Below are positions 1 to 6,096 of a stretch of 11,201 nt of DNA, one piece after another (positions within the stretch are counted from its first letter, which is position 1; each line of letters begins with the position of its first letter). The notes below the pieces were generated by a model, which saw nothing but the letters and a program-made list of their open reading frames with translations, did no database searches and was not told the DNA's origin. Source of the stretch: CAYYJM01 sp964471755. GTDB taxonomy: Bacteria; Planctomycetota; Planctomycetia; Gemmatales; Gemmataceae. The DNA is taken from contig CAYYJM010000217.1 in assembly GCA_964471755.1 (NCBI GenBank), positions 1 to 11,201 on the forward strand, written 5' to 3'. Made by a program: the position numbers and the translations under genes.

Positions 1-303
1 AAGTTCCCCGACTGGATGGCCGTGGAATTCCTGAGCTGGCCGTCGGAGGAGGGCTTCTTCACCCGCACCCGCTACGAGGGCCGCACCCGCGAGGGCGTGA
101 AGGCCAGCGTCTGGATCATCGACTTCTTCACCACCAACGACGCGGGCGAGATCAACCGCTGGGACGGTTTCGTCGACGGCGACTGGGACTTCGTCCTGGA
201 GACGGTCGCGGGCGTGCGCGGACCGTTCAAGGACTTCAAGACCTTTGGCAACAACATGGCGGCGGCCCAGATCCTCGACGCGGAGGGGCAGATCCTGCGC
301 TGA
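1..303 (+). CDS. NTF2/SnoaL-like protein, C-terminal part (5' end outside window)
   Basis: The reading frame is open from the first base (K-F-P-D-W before the first Met at 16) and ends at TGA 301-303, so the gene begins upstream of the window and the Met at 16 is probably internal. The visible 100 residues have the alternating pattern of curved beta strands seen in NTF2-like/SnoaL-like domains: a strand around SVWIIDFFTTND, a short turn DAGEINRWDGFVD, then DWDFV. In that fold the phrase 'hydrophobic-D-F-x-x-x-x-D-x-G-x-I-x-R-W' is common. Such proteins are small cone-shaped enzymes or ligand-binding proteins; the substrate cannot be told. No signal peptide can be judged because the N-terminus is missing. 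The next gene starts 118 bases downstream with its own promoter candidate, so this gene is probably not in its operon. The family call is moderate. Confidence 0.72.
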   Translation, partial: KFPDWMAVEFLSWPSEEGFFTRTRYEGRTREGVKASVWIIDFFTTNDAGEINRWDGFVDGDWDFVLETVAGVRGPFKDFKTFGNNMAAAQILDAEGQILR

Positions 304-364
304 CGCTGGTCCGTGCCTTCGGGAGTATGGGCCGGAAGAGAGGGTACGGCGTCCCGGTTCTTGC

Positions 365-373
365 TGCTATCAT
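365..373 (+). promoter_or_regulatory. Extended -10 promoter candidate for the kinase gene
   Basis: TGCTATCAT matches the extended -10 form TGnTATAAT at 8 of 9 positions counting the free base (5 of 6 in the hexamer). No good -35 lies 17 bases upstream, which fits extended -10 promoters. The start codon at 422 lies 48 bases downstream, giving a leader of about 40 bases. A clear Shine-Dalgarno (GAGGGAG, about 413-419) precedes the ATG. Confidence 0.45.
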
Positions 374-421
374 GGCAGAGAAGCAACGCCCCGAGATCGA
401 CCGGATCGGACCGAGGGAGCG

Positions 422-1858
422 ATGGACCTGACCGTGGCGAACGTGTACGGCCTGCTGATCCGCAGCAAGCTGCTGTCGCTGGAAGACGCCCGGACGATGT
501 ACGCCCGCTGGCACCAGGAGGCCGGTGCCGCCGCGGACAACGTCGGCCGATTCGCCGCCTGGATGGTCGTTCGGGGCTACCTGACCGAGTACCAGTCCGG
601 CCTGCTCGCTCGCGGCCATGCCGAGGGCTTCTTCCTCAACGAGTACAAGATCCTCGACCGACTCGGCAAGGGACGGATGGCCGGTGTTTACCGGGCGCAG
701 CACACGCTCGGTCAGATCGTCGCCGTCAAGGTGCTGCCGCCGTCGCGGGCGAAGGATCCGCAGTTGCTCGGCCGATTTCAGCGTGAGGCCCGCCTGGCCC
801 AGCGTTTCAACCATCCGAACATCGTCCGCACCTTCGAGGTCGGCCAGGCCGGCGAACTGCACTACCTCGTCATGGAACAGCTCGAAGGCGAGACGCTGGA
901 GGAGGTCTTGCAGCACCGCAAACGCATGCGGCCGGACGAGGCGGTTCACCTGATCTACCAGGCGTTGCAGGGGTTGCAGCACATCCATGAGTGCGGCGTG
1001 GTCCACCGCGATCTGAAGCCGGCGAACATCATGCTCGTGCCGGGTTCCGGCGGGCTGCAAAACCTGCTCCGAGCGACGGTCAAGATTCTCGACATCGGCC
1101 TGGCTCGACCGCTGTTCGATAGTCCGGGTGCGGAGGCGGCCTTCGACCAGGGTCTGACGGCGGAGGGAGCCATCCTTGGTACGCCAGACTACATGGCCCC
1201 GGAGCAGGCCCGCGATGCTCGCACCATCGACATCCGGGCCGACATCTACAGCCTGGGCTGCGTGCTGTATCATCTGCTGACGGGGCAGCCGCCGTTCCCG
1301 GACACGAACATCATCAGCCAGATGATCCGCCATGCCTCCGAGACACCTCGCCCGCTGACGGAGTTCAATCCGGAAGTGCCCGAGGGGTTGCAGCAGATCC
1401 TTCAGTGGATGATGGCCAAGGAGCCCTCCGGTCGATATCCGACCCCGGACCGGGCAGCGCAGGCGTTGCAGATCTACCTCGTCGCAGGGCGTTCGACTCC
1501 CGCCAGCGTGGACGGCGATCCACGGATGCGGACCTTCCTGACCTGGCTGGAGACGAACCGGACGCCGGAACCGACCGCGCCGCTGGCGGTGGTTCCGCCG
1601 ACGATGCCGCAGGTGCAGATCCCCGCGGCGCAGCCGGTCGAGCCGCGTCCGGCGGAGGACCCGCGACGAAAGAAGGGCCGAACGCCTCCGCGAGTGGCGC
1701 TGCCGCCGCCGGTGCCGAAGCCGACTCCGGTGTCGGAGCCAGCGCCGGCGACGACCGGTCGGTTGACCCGGCGAGACCTGATCGTGTTCGCTCTGGGCGT
1801 CGCGTGCGGAGCGCTGGCCACGTTTCTCGGCTGTCTGCTGGCCCTGCGACATGGGTGA
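422..1858 (+). CDS. Membrane-tethered Hanks-type serine/threonine protein kinase
   Basis: The protein has 478 residues and transfers phosphate from ATP to Ser/Thr of unknown partners. ATG 422 is chosen because GAGGGAG sits just upstream; the frame stays open further 5' but has no better start. Residues 1-75 form a helical region (ending in LTEYQSGLLARG) of a kind often found in planctomycete kinases. The kinase domain covers about 76-350: Gly-rich loop LGKGRMAGVY (81-90), ATP lysine K103, alphaC E122, HRDLKPAN (195-202, catalytic D197, N202), metal-binding D224 in DIG instead of DFG, APE 259-261, and D274 in the F helix. It is an RD-type kinase with all catalytic residues, so it is likely active. 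Residues about 379-446 are a Pro-rich linker, and 452-475 are one transmembrane helix at the very C-terminus, so the kinase faces the cytoplasm as a tail-anchored protein without an extracellular sensor. The next gene starts 3 bases after the stop. Confidence 0.95.
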   Translation: MDLTVANVYGLLIRSKLLSLEDARTMYARWHQEAGAAADNVGRFAAWMVVRGYLTEYQSGLLARGHAEGFFLNEYKILDRLGKGRMAGVYRAQHTLGQIVAVKVLPPSRAKDPQLLGRFQREARLAQRFNHPNIVRTFEVGQAGELHYLVMEQLEGETLEEVLQHRKRMRPDEAVHLIYQALQGLQHIHECGVVHRDLKPANIMLVPGSGGLQNLLRATVKILDIGLARPLFDSPGAEAAFDQGLTAEGAILGTPDYMAPEQARDARTIDIRADIYSLGCVLYHLLTGQPPFPDTNIISQMIRHASETPRPLTEFNPEVPEGLQQILQWMMAKEPSGRYPTPDRAAQALQIYLVAGRSTPASVDGDPRMRTFLTWLETNRTPEPTAPLAVVPPTMPQVQIPAAQPVEPRPAEDPRRKKGRTPPRVALPPPVPKPTPVSEPAPATTGRLTRRDLIVFALGVACGALATFLGCLLALRHG

Positions 1859-1861
1859 GGT

Positions 1862-2776
1862 ATGGCCGACTTCGACCAGGCGGCGCGAACGGTGGCGGAA
1901 CTGGAAGCCGGGCCTCTGCTGGCCTGGCTGGCGGCTCGTGCTGGGCTGGTGGTGCAATTCCGCGAGTGGTTCAGCGAACGCACCCCGCCACGGGCTGGGA
2001 GTGCCGAGCGCATCGCCGATCAGGTCGCCCTCCTCGACGACCCGGCCCGACCCGAGCAGCCCTGGCTGTTCGTCCTGGAGTTCATGACGGCACCGGACGC
2101 CGGCAAGCTCGACGTTACGCTGGAGGAGGCGGCGACTCTCCGCAGTCGGGCTCGATGGGGTCTGGATCGTCGCCGCAGATTCAACGTCCTGACCGCTCTG
2201 ATCCACCTGACCGGCCGGGCTCCCGAAACGGATCGCGACATGCGAACGCCAGCGGGGTTCGGGACGTTCCACAGGCCGCTCATCTGGGACATCGAGACGG
2301 AGGACGCCAGCGCAATCCTCGACGCGGTGACCTCGGCGACCCAACCCGTGGCACTGCTCTACTGGTTGCCGTTGATGACGCGAGGCGGCGAGGAGATAAT
2401 CATCACGCGGTGGCGCGAGGCGATCGCCGCCCTGGTGCCGGATCGTCAATGCAGGGCCGACGTGGTCTACCTGGCGTTGACGTTCGCCGAGCTGGCCAGG
2501 AACTACCTGGCCTGGGAACGAGGACTGGAGGGCCTGGACGTGGGCGACTCGATCATCGCGACGCGAATGCGGGATCAGGGCCGAATGGAGGGATCTCTCG
2601 TCAACAAGCGACAGTACCTCGTCGAACTCGTGAACATCAAGTTCCCCGGTGCGATGAGTGCGGAGGTCCGCCTGGTCATCGAGCAACAGGAGAGTGGTTC
2701 CGTGCTGGACGACTGGTTCCGAGCGGCAGCCAGGTCCGCCACCTACGATGATTTCCTCGCCGACCTGCGACGCTGA
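1862..2776 (+). CDS. Rpn/PD-(D/E)XK nuclease-like protein, planctomycete-expanded family
   Basis: The protein has 304 residues with no signal peptide or membrane segment. It resembles a family of planctomycete proteins related to Rpn recombination-promoting nucleases/transposase-like PD-(D/E)XK proteins: an N-terminal helical part, a core with QVALLDD (54-60) and a buried strand PWLFVLEFMT (67-76), then a basic stretch RSRARWGLDRRRR (94-106). A C-terminal region starts RMRDQGRMEG (235-244) and ends in a helix pair (DDWFRAAA...YDDFLADL), like the tail of Rpn proteins. In Rpn-type sites the strand usually reads E-x-Q; here it is E73-F-M75, so the Q/K position is Met and nuclease activity is doubtful. 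Kinase stop and this ATG are 3 bases apart, which suggests translational coupling; no well-spaced Shine-Dalgarno is present. The gene is certain, the family likely, the function unknown. Confidence 0.85.
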   Translation: MADFDQAARTVAELEAGPLLAWLAARAGLVVQFREWFSERTPPRAGSAERIADQVALLDDPARPEQPWLFVLEFMTAPDAGKLDVTLEEAATLRSRARWGLDRRRRFNVLTALIHLTGRAPETDRDMRTPAGFGTFHRPLIWDIETEDASAILDAVTSATQPVALLYWLPLMTRGGEEIIITRWREAIAALVPDRQCRADVVYLALTFAELARNYLAWERGLEGLDVGDSIIATRMRDQGRMEGSLVNKRQYLVELVNIKFPGAMSAEVRLVIEQQESGSVLDDWFRAAARSATYDDFLADLRR

Positions 2777-2791
2777 CAGGGGATCGACATC

Positions 2792-3847
2792 ATGCGACTT
2801 CGCGGCCGTGATTACCGAACCGGCTCCCGGATCGACGTCCTCGTCCACGGTGACCGCATCGACCGGCTCACGCCGCCGGAGGGCCTGGCCGACTTCGAGG
2901 CCGGCTGGATCGCCCCGGCCCTGTTCGACCTCCAGATCAACGGCGGCCTCGGCATCGCCTTCAACGCCGAGACGCTCACCACCGCGGACGTTCGCCAGGT
3001 GACGGATCTCTGTCACCAGCACGGTATCGCCCAGTATCTGCCGACGCTGATCACCGGCGGCAGCGAGCCGATCGCGCACGGCTTTCGCACCCTGGAGCGC
3101 GCTCGCGGCGAGGATGCCGCCCTGGCGCACGCCATCCCGGGCTATCATCTCGAAGGGCCGTACATCAGTCCCGAGGACGGGCCGCGTGGAGCGCATCCGA
3201 AGACACACGTCCGCCCGGCCGACCTCGACGAGTTCCGCCACTGGCAGGACGCCGCCGGTGGGCGCATCCGCCTGGTCACCCTGGCTCCCGAGGTTGGCGG
3301 AGCGATCCCGTTCATCGAGGCAGTCGTCCGTTCGGGCGTCGTCGTGGCGATCGGCCATACCAATGCGACCGGCGAGCAGATTCGCGCTGCCGTCGATGCC
3401 GGAGCCCGGCTCTCGACGCACCTGGGCAACGGCTCCCACGCGGTCATCCGCCGCCATCCGAACTACATCTGGGAGCAGGCCGCCGAGGACCGACTCTGTG
3501 CCAGCCTGATCACCGATGGTCACCATCTTCCGCGTTCGGTGGTGCGCTGTCTGCTGCGGGCCAAGGGGCTGGAGCGCGTCGTCATCACCTGCGATGCGAG
3601 CAGTCTCGCGGGATTGCCGCCGGGACGGTACGCCCAGTGGGGCACCGAACTGGAGGTCCGGCCCGAGGGCAAGGTGAGCGTGCCCGGCACCGATCTGCTG
3701 GCTGGCTCGGCCCTCTACACCGATGCCTGCGTCGCGCAGCTCCTCGTCTGGGAGAACCTGCCGCTGGCGGACGTCCTCGCCCTGGCCGGTGATCGACCGC
3801 GCGAACGTCTCGGCAGGCCAGACGGCGGACCTGGTCCTGTTCGATGA
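2792..3847 (+). CDS. nagA: N-acetylglucosamine-6-phosphate deacetylase (C-terminus frameshifted)
   Basis: NagA removes the acetyl group from GlcNAc-6-phosphate in the cytoplasm, feeding amino-sugar breakdown and cell wall recycling. The 351-residue reading frame shows the amidohydrolase signature series: APALFDLQINGG (metal/entry strand, replacing the usual GxIDxHxHG-like motif), HLEGPYISP (metal ligand Glu), IGHTNAT (His ligand), STHLGNGSHA (second His), ITDGHHL and TCDASS (catalytic Asp). An AGGGGA Shine-Dalgarno lies 8 bases before the ATG, 15 bases after the previous stop. The frame matches the family up to LALAGDRPRERLG, then runs into an unrelated Pro/Gly-rich tail and stops at 3847. 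The expected ending AGQTADLVLFDD is found in the +1 frame. The amidohydrolase core is complete, but the last strands of the small beta domain are lost, so stability or activity may be affected. A sequencing error is also possible. Confidence 0.88.
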   Translation: MRLRGRDYRTGSRIDVLVHGDRIDRLTPPEGLADFEAGWIAPALFDLQINGGLGIAFNAETLTTADVRQVTDLCHQHGIAQYLPTLITGGSEPIAHGFRTLERARGEDAALAHAIPGYHLEGPYISPEDGPRGAHPKTHVRPADLDEFRHWQDAAGGRIRLVTLAPEVGGAIPFIEAVVRSGVVVAIGHTNATGEQIRAAVDAGARLSTHLGNGSHAVIRRHPNYIWEQAAEDRLCASLITDGHHLPRSVVRCLLRAKGLERVVITCDASSLAGLPPGRYAQWGTELEVRPEGKVSVPGTDLLAGSALYTDACVAQLLVWENLPLADVLALAGDRPRERLGRPDGGPGPVR

Positions 3848-3920
3848 CGTTCCGGATGGGCAACGATTCCAGGTGCGTACGACCGTGGTTGCCGGTCGCC
3901 CCGTTCCGCGCGTAGGATGA
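3793..3920 (+). pseudogene. Out-of-frame remainder of the nagA C-terminus
   Basis: In the +1 frame relative to nagA, bases from about 3810 encode SAGQTADLVLFDDVPDG followed by a closing strand ending in VVAGRPVPRVG and TGA 3918-3920. This is the standard ending of amidohydrolases (small beta-domain strands). It has no start codon or ribosome site of its own in a sensible place. The stop TGA overlaps ATG 3917 of the next gene as ATGA, the usual arrangement of coupled genes, which supports this being the original end of nagA. The link between RLG and AGQTADLV is shorter than I would expect for the family, so a small deletion is more likely than a single extra base. Confidence 0.75.
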
Positions 3921-5158
3921 TGGTAGAACACCAAGCCAGAGAGCCCGGCCGCGAGCCGGTTCCCATCATGGATACCCCCCTACGCCAGTACGCGGCCGAT
4001 CATCGTTTCCTGCTCGACTGCGTGCGTCAGCAGGTGGGCCTGCCGAATCCGATCGCCATCGACATGGACGAGTTCTACCTGCCGCTGGTCAAGGCCAGTG
4101 TTCGGCGAGAACTGCTGCCGCTCGATGGCGTCCTCGTCCGCGACTGGGACCCGGACAACCGTCGGACCCAGCCCGGCATCCAGATCGGCATCCGCGTCTA
4201 CGAGATCGAGGGCATCCGCTTCGCCCGTGTCCGCTTCCATCATTCCGACAACACCAACTGCTGGGGCCTCGACTTCATCACGGCCGATCAGAAGGACTAC
4301 GGCCGGCTGTACAAGCTCGCCCTGAAGTGCCGGGAGACGAACGAGCCGCCGAGCCCGCCGCCGGTGTTGCCGAGGGATCAGCTGGACACGCTCTGGCGGA
4401 ACACGATTGGCTACCTCCAGGGGGGCAACCTGGAGCGGATCAAGGCGTACGGCGGTCGCGCCAAGCGCGGCGTGCTGCTGACCGGCGCACCGGGCAACGG
4501 CAAGACGATGGCCTGCCGCTGGATCTGGGAGGCGTGCCGCAAACGCAGCTGGGAGTACCGCCTCGTCACGCCCGACACCTACCGGGCGGCCCGGCACCAC
4601 GGCACCATCGACGACCTGTTCAGCGTCGAACGTCGCGGCATCATCTTCTTCGACGACATGGACCTGGCATTGCGTGATCGTGAGAAGGTCAACGAGACGG
4701 AGGATCAGGCGGTCTTCCTCAGTGCGATGGACGGCATCACCGCGCATGAGGGAGTGGCGTTCGTCTTCACGACGAACTGTTCGCTGGACCTGATCGATCG
4801 AGCGTTCAAGCGGCCGGGCCGGCTCGATGTCGTGCTGCACTTCGAGCCGCCGGACGCGTTACTGCGGCGAGAACTGCTCGACCGCTGGCACCCGGAAATC
4901 AAGTCCGCCCTGGACCTGGAGCGATCGGTCGCCGAGACGGAGGGATTCAGCTTCGCCGAGGTGGAGGAACTGAAGAACCTGCTGGTGATGCGCTACATGG
5001 AGGTCGCCGAGTGGGACTGGCCGTGGTCGCTGAAGCAGTTCGAGATCAACCGCCTGGAGCTGAGCAATCGGCCGTCGCGTTCGGTGGGGTTCGGCGCGCC
5101 GACGCCGGTACGGCGCGGTCTGGGTTTCGGCCGGCGGGATGAGGACATTCCGTTTTAA
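3917..5158 (+). CDS. Stand-alone AAA+ ATPase, classic AAA clade
   Basis: The protein has 413 residues if it starts at ATG 3917, which overlaps the original nagA stop as ATGA; ATG 3969 (MDTPLRQYAADH) is a real alternative, as neither has a strong Shine-Dalgarno. Residues about 20-145 form an unrecognised N-terminal domain rich in beta strands. The AAA module follows: Walker A GAPGNGKT (190-197), Walker B IIFFDDMD (242-249), sensor 1 TTN (285-287), and RPGR with R299 and R302 at the arginine-finger positions, as in FtsH/Cdc48-type ATPases. The usual Walker B glutamate is Asp (D247). A C-terminal helical lid (about 315-362) and a Gly/Arg-rich tail follow. There is no membrane helix, protease domain or second AAA module, so it probably remodels a protein partner as a hexamer in the cytoplasm. 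The substrate is unknown. The two small genes downstream begin 39 bases after its stop. Confidence 0.93.
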   Translation: MMVEHQAREPGREPVPIMDTPLRQYAADHRFLLDCVRQQVGLPNPIAIDMDEFYLPLVKASVRRELLPLDGVLVRDWDPDNRRTQPGIQIGIRVYEIEGIRFARVRFHHSDNTNCWGLDFITADQKDYGRLYKLALKCRETNEPPSPPPVLPRDQLDTLWRNTIGYLQGGNLERIKAYGGRAKRGVLLTGAPGNGKTMACRWIWEACRKRSWEYRLVTPDTYRAARHHGTIDDLFSVERRGIIFFDDMDLALRDREKVNETEDQAVFLSAMDGITAHEGVAFVFTTNCSLDLIDRAFKRPGRLDVVLHFEPPDALLRRELLDRWHPEIKSALDLERSVAETEGFSFAEVEELKNLLVMRYMEVAEWDWPWSLKQFEINRLELSNRPSRSVGFGAPTPVRRGLGFGRRDEDIPF

Positions 5159-5197
5159 GCGGAGTCATTACGTCCGGTTGTTGTTCGAGGGCTTGTC

Positions 5198-5620
5198 ATG
5201 ATCGCCGACCTCCTTCCCGAGATCGAAACAGAAACCCTGCGTCACTGGCAGCACTTCGTTCCCGGCAACGGCACCTCACCGGGGAATGGTGCCGCGTCCA
5301 TGCCCGTATCTGCCGAATGGGACCGGGCTCTCGATGAATTACAGGCCATTGGACGCCTCGAGAACGACTGGGATGGCTTCGGCGCTCCGGCACCGACTTC
5401 CGACCTTATGGAAAGCGCCGTCCGATTGGCCTCGCTCCTGCGTGACCAGGGTGTCGAGGCACCGTCGCGCATCGTCCCGGGGTTGACCGGAACCATCCTG
5501 TTGGAATGGCAGGACGGCTCGACCTACTGCGAGATCGAGATCGACCGCCCGTACCGCGCGGAATTGTTGATTCTGGTCCCGGGGCAGGCCCCCACGCACC
5601 GAGTCCTCGGCGGTGAGTGA
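5198..5620 (+). CDS. Small protein with WDGFGAPAP motif, function unknown
   Basis: The protein has 140 residues, acidic, with no signal peptide or membrane helix. GAGG at about 5187-5190 lies 7 bases before ATG 5198. The most striking feature is NDWDGFGAPAPTSD (56-69), which I recognise as the hallmark of a widespread uncharacterised group (W-[DN]-G-[YF]-G-A followed by a helix of alternating A/L). It is followed by a helix (SAVRLASLLRDQG, 73-85), a P-x-x-x-PGLTGTILLEW strand (to 104) and YCEIEIDRP (110-118), giving a small alpha/beta domain with three or four strands. The stop overlaps a possible GTG start of the next gene by 4 bases, so the two are likely made together. I cannot name a function; a two-component module such as toxin-antitoxin or a regulator pair is possible but unproven. 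Confidence 0.85.
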   Translation: MIADLLPEIETETLRHWQHFVPGNGTSPGNGAASMPVSAEWDRALDELQAIGRLENDWDGFGAPAPTSDLMESAVRLASLLRDQGVEAPSRIVPGLTGTILLEWQDGSTYCEIEIDRPYRAELLILVPGQAPTHRVLGGE

Positions 5621-5631
5621 GCGAGGACGCC

Positions 5632-6090
5632 ATGACCACTCCTGAGGAACCGCCCGTCCCGGTAAGCGACGCCGCCCCTGTCCAGGAAGACGAAGCGGTG
5701 TTGCGTCTCATCAACAAGGTCTATCTCAACCCCGCGCTGCCGACACCGGTGCAACCCGAAGCGTTTCGTCCGACGGCGGATGATGCCGATGGCGTCTCCG
5801 TCTTCCGCGAGCGTTTCGTTTCGCCTGAGGAGTTGCTCGAGTCCGTGCCGCCAGAGAAACGCGACCGGTATGTGGTGGCTCGCATCTCGGTCGCCGAGTT
5901 GACCAGCGCCGGATTGACCGTCATACCTGACCCGATCGAAACGCCGCAGGGGCACGCCCTCATCCCGGAGTTGAACACGACTGAATACGCCCGGAACAAG
6001 GTCGCTTGCAAGGTCGTGCAGAAGCACCTTGCCGACCTGGCGAGCCACGGAATCGTTACCCCCACCAGCGAACAAGAGCCGGCAGGCTGA
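5632..6090 (+). CDS. Partner small protein with FRP...DGVSVFRERF motif, function unknown
   Basis: With ATG 5632 the protein has 152 residues; GAGGA at 5623-5627 lies 4 bases upstream. A GTG at 5617 overlapping the previous stop as GTGA is the alternative start (157 residues). Residues 1-20 are Pro/acidic and likely disordered. Then come VLRLINKVYLNP (23-34), QPEAFRP (41-47), DADGVSVFRERF (51-62), a strand YVVARISVAEL (80-90), GLTVIPDP (94-101), GHALIPELN (107-115) and a C-terminal helix QKHLADLASHG. This string of motifs resembles a family of uncharacterised bacterial proteins in which 'GLSV' precedes a conserved R/F segment and 'GH-A-x-I-P-x-L' closes the domain. It ends 6 bases from the convergent transporter gene, with no obvious terminator between. 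The function is not known to me. Confidence 0.85.
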   Translation: MTTPEEPPVPVSDAAPVQEDEAVLRLINKVYLNPALPTPVQPEAFRPTADDADGVSVFRERFVSPEELLESVPPEKRDRYVVARISVAELTSAGLTVIPDPIETPQGHALIPELNTTEYARNKVACKVVQKHLADLASHGIVTPTSEQEPAG

Positions 6091-6096
6091 CCATCT

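Noticed and set aside
1405..2751. A 448-residue plus-strand reading frame overlapping the kinase and Rpn-like genes
   Set aside because: Low-complexity Gly/Ala/Arg-rich composition, no ribosome site, and it overlaps two genes with clear family motifs in another frame.
3797..3820. Programmed +1 frameshifting to join the two parts of nagA
   Set aside because: No slippery run, rare-codon/stop combination or following hairpin was found at the junction, and the joint appears to lack residues, which fits a deletion better.
236..3934. An unbroken 1232-residue reading frame on the minus strand opposite the kinase, Rpn-like and nagA genes
   Set aside because: It lies exactly antisense to three clear genes. 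Its product is Arg/Gln/His-rich with no recognisable domain, as expected for the shadow of high-GC coding DNA with few stops.
422..6090. The whole kinase-to-small-protein run as a single anti-phage defence island
   Set aside because: Kinase, Rpn-like and AAA+ genes do occur in defence loci, but nagA in the middle is metabolic, there is no integrase, tRNA-adjacent boundary or composition change, and no known system matches this order.
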